From positions 3,623,501 through 3,687,500 of the forward strand of contig JAFREQ010000024.1 in the NCBI GenBank assembly GCA_025331565.1: 64,000 nucleotides of DNA. The letters run 5' to 3'. This document shows positions 1 to 12,000 of the stretch, piece after piece. A program made the position numbers and the translations under genes. The stretch comes from Holacanthus passer. Its lineage: Eukaryota > Chordata > Actinopteri > Pomacanthidae. The notes under the pieces are model-generated. The model made no database searches. It saw only the letters and a program-made list of their open reading frames with translations, and was not told the DNA's origin. Every line of letters starts with the position of its first letter. The first letter of the stretch is position 1.

Positions 1-54
1 ACTGAAGTTAATGCACTTTATTACTTTGTGCAACTGCTCGGCTTCTCTGCTAGG

Positions 55-3000
55 ATGGAAATGTTGCTGAGGGGAAACCTGAGGAGAGGAGTGGCGCTCT
101 GCCTTCTGCTGTTGGCTCTTGTGCACGAGGCCACAGGTCAGAGAAGAAAGGCAGGACGCAGGAACAACTACAGGCTGCATGACGATGGAGGAAACGGTAA
201 TCTTGTATATGAGGCATCCACATGTTGGTGGGGAAGGTCAGTCACTGGATCCTGTGGCTGTAACAGAGTCCAGGTAGGAGGATCAGGATTCAACCGAGCA
301 ACATGGACAGATCAAGATATGTAGGATTAGAATAAGAATGTGTCTGACACTATTATCTAACATTTGATGGGCTGTGTTCTCACTCTGGGGCACTGACATG
401 TGTGTCATCCTCTTTATAGCTGTGTTTTCAAATTTTCATCACCTATTACCCCCATGAAAATATGTTCATAACCAACGAGATAAACAGGTGCACATCGACA
501 GTAATGCTGAAAAGATAACCTTTGACTCCACCAGTAAATAGATGAGGTAGGTCTCTCTGCATCGAGGGCAGCTCAGCCTGATCTGTACTGGCCTGTGAGC
601 AATGCATGCTAGTGCTGCAGTTAACAATTATTTTCAGGATGTATTACCCTACTGATATTTTTTAAATGAATGAATGAATTACTAAGCATATAAAATATCA
701 ACAAATAGTTCCTCTGGGAGTGCAAGGTGACTTCTTGCTGCTGACCGACAGTCTAGAGCAGAAAGATATTCAATATTCAATAACCCAAAACATTGTTGCT
801 TAACTTTCTGGTAATCAACATATCCATTAATCGAAAAAATTCTATACAGAGGAGAAATACCAATATTTGGACATCATCCTACTAAAACCACTCTTACAGT
901 CGTGCTTATCTACTAAACGGACTATGCAGTTGCAGCCTTCTCCATATTCTCTTATCTTCCTCTATGGTTTTGTGAATCTCTACATTTTCTTGAGTTTTGT
1001 TGGTTTCCTTCTCCCACAGGTCTGACATGTTCGCTGGAGGTGGCTTTCATCTTGGACAGCTCGGAGAGTGCAAAAATATTCCTGTTTGAGAAGCAGAAGG
1101 CCTTCGTGCTGAGCTTCAGCACCCGCCTCGCCATGCTGCAGGTCTCCGGCTGGACGCTGAAGATCAGAATGGCTGCTCTTCAGTACAGCAGCTCAGTCTC
1201 CATAGAGCACCGATTCTCAGACTGGAAAGACCTGGATTCATTTCACGGTCAAGTCAGCACCATGAACTACATCGGCCATGGCACCTATACCACCTATGCC
1301 ATCACCAACGCCTCACAGCTGCTGGTGCAGGAGACGCCGGCGGACAGCGTCAGGGTCGCAGTGCTGATGACTGACGGGGTCGACCATCCAAGGAACCCCG
1401 ACGTGATTGCAGCTGCGGCCGAGGCCAAAGGTCACAGCATAAAGTTCTTCGCTGTAGGTTTATCAGACATCGCCCAGCAGAGTCAGAATAACGCCAAGCT
1501 CCGCGCCATCGCCAGCACACCTGCTCAGCAGTTTGTCCAAAGTCTTCTTAACCCTCAGCTGGAGGAGAATCTGCTCAAAGAGATGGTGAGTGTTGGCTTC
1601 AGGCGATGTGTTTCTGCACCTTTCTACATGTAAGGTGCCACTATCGGTTGTTGGTGACTTTAGAGATGAAGTGTCTGACTTGTAAACATGTTAAAAATTC
1701 ACATCTCTGCTCCTGGCTGTGTTATGCTTTAAAGCCCAGGGCCATCCAGAATAGGAATAAGAGGTGAGCTGCCAGCTGATGCAGCCTCACATTTGATCCA
1801 TCTAGGGCCACATCAGAGCCAAACGTTTTGAGTTTTGCCATCTTCAGTCGGGGTTTCCAGCACCTTGATGACCTTGTTTGATTTTAAAAAAGACCAGGGA
1901 ATAGAGCTTCGTGGTCTTTGGTTCTTGGAGTTTTCACCTGCTGGAATTTCTCTAGCTAGAAGCCTCAGTCTGCAGCCTTTAATCACAACCATATACGACT
2001 ATTATACCATCTGATTTCATCTCATGATTTCATTTAATTTGCTTTATTCTTGGTCATTCCCCTGGTTGAGAGGCACTAATGATGGACTGCACATCCAGCG
2101 GCTCATCACAGTGGCAGCAGCTTGCAGCTTCTCTTCCACAGGATTTATATTCCTCCCTCTTTCTGCACTTTGTGACCTCACAGCAGGTTCACGTCTCAGT
2201 GACAGAGTTGTGTCTGCACGAGGGGCTTCCCCGCCTGCTTTGCATTTTCCACTCACACAGAAATGTCGGGGTCAGGGCCCATCTGAGAGACTGCCAGGGC
2301 TTGTTCCAGACATGTGTCATATTATTCATTCATGTTTGTAGCTTGCAAGAAAGACACTACATATGAAAATAGTTTTGAGGGAAGATGATATCGAACAAAT
2401 AAACTGGTCCTTTCTGTGGTAATGAACCTGTAGCTGATGAACTGATGACATGTTTTGTCTTGTGTTTTGCTTCCAGGGTGCAGTTGCATTTGAAGGGGTA
2501 AGTCTTTCAGTCTAATCCATTTTTAATCCAGCATTTTACTTTTATAATTAATTGGTGTAGCATTAATTTTGTATTTTTTTTCTCTGTTAGTGTCCACAGG
2601 CTCAAGTGTGTTTGTGTGAAAGAGGAGAGAGGGGGCCCCCAGGAAGTCCAGTGAGTATTTAGAAATCAATAAAACACAAAATGGAGGAGTGTCAGACAAA
2701 AATCTGGTCTTTTAGAATCTGACCAAGACCTAACAATCGCTAATTCCAGGGTAGAAAGGGGGACCCAGGCTTCAGGGGGCCACCTGGTCAAAAAGGAGCA
2801 AGAGTAAGTCATAAGACAAAGACACTGTTTTACTATTTTAGTGTCTGACTTTATGCAGCTTACTGTAACCTGGTGTCTCTTAATCAGGGTGAGTCCGGCT
2901 CGAATGGTCGACCTGGAAGCGATGGTCCAGAGGTAAAGATAAATTCTCTTTATCAACCAAGTAACATGTTTCTTATCAGATGAAATGCAGATTTGAACCT

Positions 3001-6000
3001 GTTTCACCTCTTACAGGGTCGACCAGGTTATAAAGGCAACAAGGTGGGTGAGATTTAGCTTCGGCAACACGTTAATCATCTGTTCTGTTCAAGTCCAGAG
3101 GAGAGAGTATAATGTTGTGTTTGGTCTTTCAGGGAGAGAGAGGAGACTGCGGCACTCCTGGTGAAAAGGGTGACACTGTATGAACATGATGAACTACATT
3201 ATTTTAATCAATATCACAGACTTTGTCCTCATAATGAATTAAGTGTCATTTTGCAGGGACCTGAAGGACCTCCAGGCCAGCGAGGACTGAAAGGAGAACA
3301 GGTTGAGCACAGCCATATATCTTTTTTATTGAATAATTGAACAATTATGAATCTTGGTTTGATCATTTTAAACCCTACAAATATATTTTATGGGCTGCCT
3401 GTTTACTAAAAGTATATTTCCTCAAGCTTGTTACTTCATGAATGAGAAGTAGAAGTAAGAAAATCCAAATGCACAAACATTCATGGTCCTGCAGAAGATG
3501 AACCCTACTGACTTTTCGTGCCACCCAAAAGTTTATGTTTGTGGTTTTCAGTGAAATATCTCAACAACTGTTGGATGGATCGTTCTGAAATTAAGACATT
3601 CATGATGAATTCTACTAACATTTGGAAACCTTTAACTTTTCATGTCTTGCCATCATCAGAAATCAAAATTTCAATTTGACAAATTGATTTATCACCAAAT
3701 CCCTACAAAACTAAGGACATTCATCAGCTGTGCTTTGTGAAAAATAAATAAATGAAGATAGTGAACATGGTAAACATTATACTTGCCAAACATCAGCAAG
3801 GTGAGTGTATTAGTATGCTGATGTTAGATACGTGACAGTTACCTCTGTTATTAAGAACAGCCCCACAGAAGTCTTCCTTAAATAATCTGCATTTAACACA
3901 TTTTCCCAGATCATAGTTTTTATCAGCTCGTCATTAGATTAATTTAACTGTTACAAAATAATTTTTGTCCCTCGTCCTTCGCGTCCCTGAACACACCGTT
4001 TATTGTCTGCTGCTCATATCGATACGCAGACATCAGGTTACGTCGACCTCAGACGGTCCGTTCACTCTCCAATATGAAAAATGGAAGTGGAATTTGTCTC
4101 TTATTCATCTCTGCACTAATGGAATGTGAATATTGGATTATGGGTAATCCTGATACTAATGTGGCTATCCAAAGCAGTGAATCCAGGCTTGCAGGATATT
4201 ATTCTTCTGCAGGAACAGACTTTGTGTGGTGGGATTAGTGCAGGGACCTGGCCGCCCAGCACCACTCTTCCTCCTCTGTGCTACTGGCACAGTGTCAGTA
4301 TAACCTTGTTATTCTGTGAGCTTGGCCTGAGAATCGAAGGACATGAAAGCCATGAATGTTGATGTTAATCCTGTTGTAGTTTTCATTCGGTGGTGGTGGG
4401 TTGGCTTTGACCTGCAGTTTGGCCATACAGCGCGGGGGCTGCATTTTAAATTCATACATGATCATTTGTGCAGCTGGATTTAAAGTTTTTGTGCCATTGT
4501 TTGGGTAAAAATAACAGAAACTGTACAGTATGATATTTATGTGACCGAAGCAAAGTTTTATGTTGCATTGATGGATTGCTTCAGATTTTAAATTTCTTTT
4601 TTAGGGTGTGATAGGAGCACCAGGAGACATGGGTGCTGAGGGCCCTGCAGGACCTAAAGTAAGTGTCCCCAAGACCTCAAGAGAAACTTCTCTTCTGTCA
4701 TTTCCTTCGTTACTAAAAACCACACAGCTACAGCGCAGTACAATTTTCATTTTCAATAGTAATAGATCAATACTAGGACATTACTCACTTGTATCTCTCA
4801 CGACATCTTATGTAGTCTCAGTATCAATCGAAGTAAGCAATACAGACTAATCTATCAGTATCATAGCGAAATAATCTGATTCTGAGGATAATGTCAGAAT
4901 TTGAGAATAAAAGTATTAAGTTATTCTCAAGTTTTCCCCTAAATTTCCAAAACATTCTTCTCAAACTATTCTGACTTTACATTCTTCAGTACATTCGAAC
5001 TTTTTTCTGTGAATATAATTTCTAATAATCCATAATACTACATTTGTCCTGATCTCAGCCTGCTTGATGCCAAATTCTGATTTGGCAGATTTTTTCTGGC
5101 ATTTTTTTTTCTCATTCTATTTTCTCAAAAAGTTAGAAAAGCTGTTCGCATCAGATTTGCTGATGGATATTGAAGGAATAGTATATATTACTATAATAAT
5201 ATATACACAAACAGAAATCTAAAAAAAATGACAAATGACAAAGAAATAATCAGTGCGTGTGACTTCTCGTAAGAATATTTCCCAAAATGCTGAACAACTT
5301 TTTTGAGGTTGAAAGAGCTTTTTTAAGAGATGCAAAGTTTTCATTTTGTGGCCTAAAATTCCATCCATCAACAAGACGAGCGTTCTGTCAGGAACAGCAT
5401 AATTATCTGGTCAACCAAACCTAATTTAATGATTTAAATGCAATTAATATGGTTCAGAAATTTGAGGTTATTTTTCCTCTGTCTCTCCAGACACATCGCC
5501 TCATGACATTTGTGTTGTCTGACAGCGGTTTTGGCTAAAAAAAAATGGCAACATAAGACCGACCTTTAAAATGTGTGACCAATGCTAATAAGATGCTGAT
5601 GCCTCCATCAGCACAGAGCCGTCCTGCAGCTTTTTCACAAAGATCTCTTTATACAGATGAAATGTAATGTGATTTATAGCACATCCAGGAAAAGTCCAGA
5701 TTATTAATCAAGAGTTTTATAGAAGGAGCAAAGGACTGGTCTTTATTTCCTAAATGCCATAAAAGGTTGAAACAACCATTAAGGGGAAGAATGGAATATA
5801 TTATGTATTTTTACAGTATTTTGCATCAGATATCATTAAGATCACATTAAAAACTGTTTATACTGTTGTTGCGAGTGTTGCTTCAGAATGTGAAGTCTGG
5901 ACTTGGATGCTGGTTATATTCTTGATTTCAGTTGAGTTTTGAATCTCAACTGTACAATTGTTCAGTAAACAGCTGCACATTTGGAGAACACAACTTAAGT

Positions 6001-9000
6001 TTAGAGTCATCAGCAAACATGTAGAGATGCCAACAAGGTAGAATTATTTATTCTTAATTTTAGATTGTCCTTCAGTTAGTGGTTGGTTTGATCAGTTGTA
6101 CGTGATTTATTTTTATTCATTTAAAACAGAAAAGATATGAAAGGAATTAAGATGCCATCCTGCACGATAGTGTGTAAAGTACGAAACGTGAAGAGTCACT
6201 ATTTCACATCTTCACATTTTGTTACCTGTTCACACTGCTGATCTGCCTTCACATGACATGCAAACCTCTGAACTTGTTTACTTGCCACAGGGAGACAGGG
6301 GCCCCAGCGGTGCTTCTGGACCACCTGGGGACCTTGGCATCGGATTCCCAGGAGCCAAGGTAACGTATATTTATTATCACTGACAACCCATCAACAAAAC
6401 CCTAATATGTGCCTGAAATATAAGAGACATCATCACTCATTAGTCAAAGTGTGGAAAGTTGCTGACTGGTGCTGTGTGACGCTCACAGGGTGAAAAAGGC
6501 ATTCAGGGAAGACCAGGTCCTCCAGGTCCAGTTGGGATCGGAGAACCAGGATTACCAGTGAGTATGAAACGTTCCTATATTTTTTTGGTGTAACTTTACT
6601 TTTAAGTCCATTCTATGCATAACAGTGTCTCAAATGACACTGATAAAAGTATCCAATACATAATTAAAATAAAATAATAAAATGTAAGTAATGGAAAAGT
6701 AACAATACTACTCTGTACAAATACTCTGTTACAAGTAAATTTCTTCAATTCAAAAAGTAGCAAAAGTGAAAGTATTCATTGGCCAGAGTAGCCGCTATAA
6801 GACTGTTATATTGTTATGTGTCATATACTTTGAATATTATTACAGATGCATTGACTCATTAACAGTATTTTAATATCACATCTGGCTGAGGTGGAGCTTT
6901 TTGTGCTACATTATATCTTGTACACTGCTGAGTACTTTAATCCATAACAATATTATAGTATTAAAATCATAAACTGATCATATGTATTGTGCGTAACATT
7001 ACAATCTTCAAAGTAACTAGTAACTAGTAAGTAAAAAGTACAATATTTCTGATATGTCGTGGAGTAGAAGTATAAAATGAAAATGTTACTTTTAAAGTCA
7101 AGCAAAGATCAAGTACATTAAAACCATACTTAAGTGCAGTACTTGTGTAAATGTGACAGCTTTCATTTTTGCACTTTGCATTTTGCACAAATCTGCTCTT
7201 TTTTTTAATCAGATAAAGATAATAAGATAATTTTTTCTTCACTCCTGTTTCAGTTTCAAACACAAGCATATTCTGTTTCTCACATACCATTTTTGGATTC
7301 CTGGGAATTTTGAACTCTTTTCAAACCCCTGCTGCCCCCTGGAGCACCGACATGCAACGTCTCCATCGACACCTTTATTCTGCCTTGTGTGGAACCACAT
7401 TGTCTTTGGCTCTTTACTATTCTATGTTTTACTGAAAGATTTACAGATTTTTATTAAAAGTTCTTTGTTTGTTCCAGGGTCCACCAGGACCACCCGGTGC
7501 TCAGGGAAACCCTGGACCACCAGGGGAGGGGTTTCCAGGGCCGAAGGTGGGTCAGGTTTTTAACCATGTGTTGGCTAAAGGATTAGTTCTCAATAATGTG
7601 TTATAATAAATAAAGTATATCTTGATCTTGACAATAACACAAATGTATGCAGATTTTCACATCAACCAAAATGGACCGGATTTGATTTTCTGATCTCATC
7701 ACACAGCACTGAAATTTTAATGTTATTCTTAGACAGTTGAAAAAGTTTAGTTAGTACTTATTCTTAATTAGTATAATCTTAATTAAATAATAATTACACA
7801 ATACTTTGTATGTTTCCTTTTAATTACATTTATATCATGTTTTTCATGGTATTATTATTGTATCATTGTTTGTGTTTTGTATTGTTCTGTATGTATTTGT
7901 ATAAAGGCTAAATATTAACGGTGGATAAATGAACCATTTCTGGTGTGTAACCCCGGTGCAGATGCATTTTTGTACAAAACTGTGTGTATTTAGTCAGGAA
8001 TTTACATTATTGGCCTAAACATCATTTGCAATTATATTATAGGAGCTGCTTTGAGAACAGTGATGTCTTTGCACCTTTGTTTTAGGGTGATCGAGGATAC
8101 GAGGGTCCCAGGGGGAATCGGGGACTTCCTGGTGTTGGGCTCAAAGGTGACAAGGTGAATGGACTTGAAATATATCCTAGATGAGAGGGTCTCAAATACT
8201 CTGACACAGAGCTGAGTCTTCTTGAATGCGTTTATGAAATTAACGTACGGTACAAAATCTTTCCTCAGGGCAATCAGGGGCCTCCTGGGATTTCAGGTCC
8301 AGTCGGTGCTCCTGGTTTAGGACTTCAAGGAGAAAAGGTAAAAACTGCTGGTAGTGGAAGAGACACTTTCTAAGTCTCCAGATCAGGCACCATTGTCTCC
8401 GAGCTTCTCGTTTGATTGGTTGATTTATTTTCAACTTGATCTTCTTCCTCGCAGGGCGATCTGGGCCCGGTCGGACCTGCAGGCCCCAGAGGACTTCAAG
8501 GTGTTGGAATAACAGGACCAAAGGTATGACAGGAGTCCATTAACTCAAGGGATGTTTTTCTCAGAGACAGAAACTCAGACACTAACTGTGACTGACAGGC
8601 AGCTGATTATCTGATTGCATCTAAACTGTTTTGCATATTTTATCACACAAACGCCTGAGAAATGCAGCCGGCTTGTCAATCAAATGCCTGTTTGAATCAG
8701 TCTCTCAATCACAGAGACAACGGAGAAGCAGCTACTGGAGGATGGATTATAATCTGAGATGCATTCATTTCACATTCATTTCAGGTTCATGTCAGAGATT
8801 CTTTCACAGCTTTTCCAATGCAAGCTTTTAATTATGGCGAAATCATCCTTCGTTTCATTCCCAAATAACAGACCACATTATTTCTTAAATTTAGTGTCAC
8901 ATTTGCTTGAATTTCACCTGTTTCTTGTTGATGGTTGGTTTTTAAGTCAAGCTCCAAGTAAAAACACTTTTTAATATATTACTGTCTGTGTGAATGTTAT

Positions 9001-12000
9001 CTTTAGGGGAATCAGGGACCCCCAGGTGAGGCTGGACTGCCAGGTGAGAGAGGTGTGGGAGTACCAGGACCCAAGGTAAGTGTGCTGTTCCCCATTTAAA
9101 CATTTTTAACTCTAACCTTTCACAGAACAGTATAGTTCCCTTTAAATAAATAGTTTGACATTTTGGGAAATATGCTTATTCACTTTCTTGCCAAGACTTA
9201 GATGAGAAGATTGATACCACTCTCATGTCTGTGTACTGAATATGAAGCTGGAGCTGGTTAGCTAAGATCAGAGTGACTGCATGAACAGTTGTGTGATCCT
9301 AGAGTCTGTAATTTCAATATTGCTTTCATACATTTGCTCAGTGGTTTTATTCTCTCCATCAATCTGCATCCTGCTGATGCTCTTGCTCGTCATTGTCCTC
9401 TCAGGGTGACCCGGGGTCCGAGGGGTTACCAGGTATACCAGGTCAGCCAGGAGAGGATGGCGCTCCAGGACAAAAGGTAACATCATGACCCAAACCTGTT
9501 TTCTCTTTTTGATTTAATATTTCTTACCTGTCTGCTGTTTTACTGTTGACAGGGTGACATCGGGTTACCGGGGCCGAGGGGACCTGACGGTGCTCCTGGC
9601 AAAGGCGCACCTGGAGAGAGGGTAACAGACCATTTTCATAGTTGATGTGTAGATAAAGATTGTGTATACATGTACTTTAATATGTGAGTTTCTAGATCAT
9701 CTTCATAAGATGATCTAAAGGCTTACCTCAAAGTTGATGATTCTGAGGGTTGTTTGGAAGAATATGAACACCAGCTTTGTGTCCTTGTGGCAGGGAGACA
9801 AAGGAGACAGGGGGACCAGAGGACAACCAGGTGCAGTCGGTCCTGTGGGGCCAATGGGTGCAAAGGTTTGTCTATGAAAACCATTTAATATGAAAATGCT
9901 AAACAATTTTACACAGTAGTGTTAACAATTTCATCTCTAGATCTTAGCAGTGAATTGGTGGGTTTTATATCTGATAGAAAACATTGACCTTTATGTTTTT
10001 TCTTATGCTTTCTCTTCCAGGGTGAACCAGGTATTATAGGGCCACCAGGAAAAACTGGACCACCAGGGCGGGGTATGCCTGGTGCCAAGGTGAGCTCAGG
10101 TGGTGCAAACATCAGCTGCTGTATCTGTCAACAGCAACAAGATCAGTTCATTGTTCTACCTCTGGTTTTCGTCAGGGAGAACTGGGTCCACGAGGGGCAG
10201 CTGGAGCTGTGGGAGAGCCAGGGACAGGTTTACCTGGACCAAAGGTGAGTTCAGCTCTGAATTAGTCTGCACTGATCCTCCCGTGAAAAGTACTGATAAA
10301 AGGGTCCTGCTGTGGTTTGTAGGGAGACATAGGTTCACCAGGTCCTGCTGGATCACCTGGACTGAAAGGTGACGGTTACCCCGGTCTTCCAGTGAGTGTC
10401 AACCTACGTTTCAGCCTCCTTTATCAGACTACGCTTCCAAGAAACCTCAGCTTGATGTGTTGTATTTTCACGCTGTGTCATAGGGACCTCCAGGGCCTCC
10501 GGGTCTGACAGGAGAGACTGGATCAGACGGCGTTGGTTTACCTGGACCTAAGGTAAAAGTTCATCCAGGGAAAAACATTAAACACAGTGTCATTAATGAA
10601 ATGACAAAATTATTAATCTCTGTTGTGTGCAGCTGAGACGTTTTATGAGCCTAATAATTTCAGTTTTTTAGTTTTTGAGCCTTTTTTATTCCTGAGATTA
10701 GATCACTGTAATTATTGACAGATATCTATAAGTGTTTTATAAACTGCTTCCTGTTCAGGGGGACAGAGGCTTGCCTGGACCTCCTGGACCTGCCGGACCA
10801 CCAGGGATCGGCCTACTTGGTTCTAAGGTAATCTGTCCTGTTCTAAACAATGGCTGTTATGTGATATTTTTAAAATGAGTGAATGCCTTTAAATCCACGT
10901 TGGCATCCAGAAAGACATAGTTTTCTTTTCCTGCAGGGTTCAATTGGCCGAACGGGACCATCTGGTCCACCTGGGTTACCTGGAGAGGGCATCCAAGGAC
11001 AAAAGGTACTGTCACTCTGAAAGATAAGATGAGAGAAGCCTTTACACATCTTCAGATGGGAAATTCAGGCGTTACAGCAGCACAAGAACAGAAATAATCC
11101 CATGAGTCTGCCAATGGCTAAAACTTTTTTGTCTCTGGTTTATCTCTTTGAAAATGACGAGATGTTCAAACTTTACTGTCTCATTCAGTTGTAAAGATCT
11201 GTAAAGTTTAGATTCCCAGGTCCTTGTGCTAAAAGACAGACGAGGGAAACTTTCTATGAGCTCCATCTTCCTGTATATGACTTCTTGTTGACATGGACTA
11301 AGCTCTGTGTTTCCAGGGGGAGCCCGGATTTCAGGGCATCTCCGGCCCCAGAGGTCCTCCAGGACAAGGTCTGCAGGGAGACAAGGTAACAAGGCATGAA
11401 CATGAAATATAAGTGACTGTAAACCTGGCAAAAAATTTAAGCAAAAAGAAATATGTACAATAAATATGTCCGTTGCTTCAAACTAAAGTGAAAGATGCTG
11501 TGTGATTCAGACTCATGAGATGAGTGTTTCCCTCCTCTCACAGGGGGATCGAGGGTTCAGAGGGGAAAAGGGCAAAAAGGGAGACAGAGGAGAACCTGGA
11601 GAGGCAGGAGCCACTGGACCTCTGGTACTGGATTTAGTTTTCAGAGCGATTCAAGAGCTCTCAAGGAAATCAGGGAAACGACATGAACAACTAATAAATG
11701 ACAACTTCTTTCTAATCACAGGGCAGAGCGGGACAAAAGGGAGAACCTGGACTCACAGTAAGTGTCAACTGATTTAGGAACTGGAACATCACCCTCATAA
11801 TCAGTGATTCTTTCCTGGTGAACTGTAACTCTATATCCAGGTTATGGTCAGGTTTTGAAGGATCCTGGTTATGTTTTCTACATGTAAACTTTATAGCCTG
11901 TTTTCAGAAACCTGGATAAGACCTATGCCACCTGAAATACTCTGAAAGAAAGCAGGATAGGGCAGGACACACCTGCAGGCAGACCATGATCAAAAACAGG

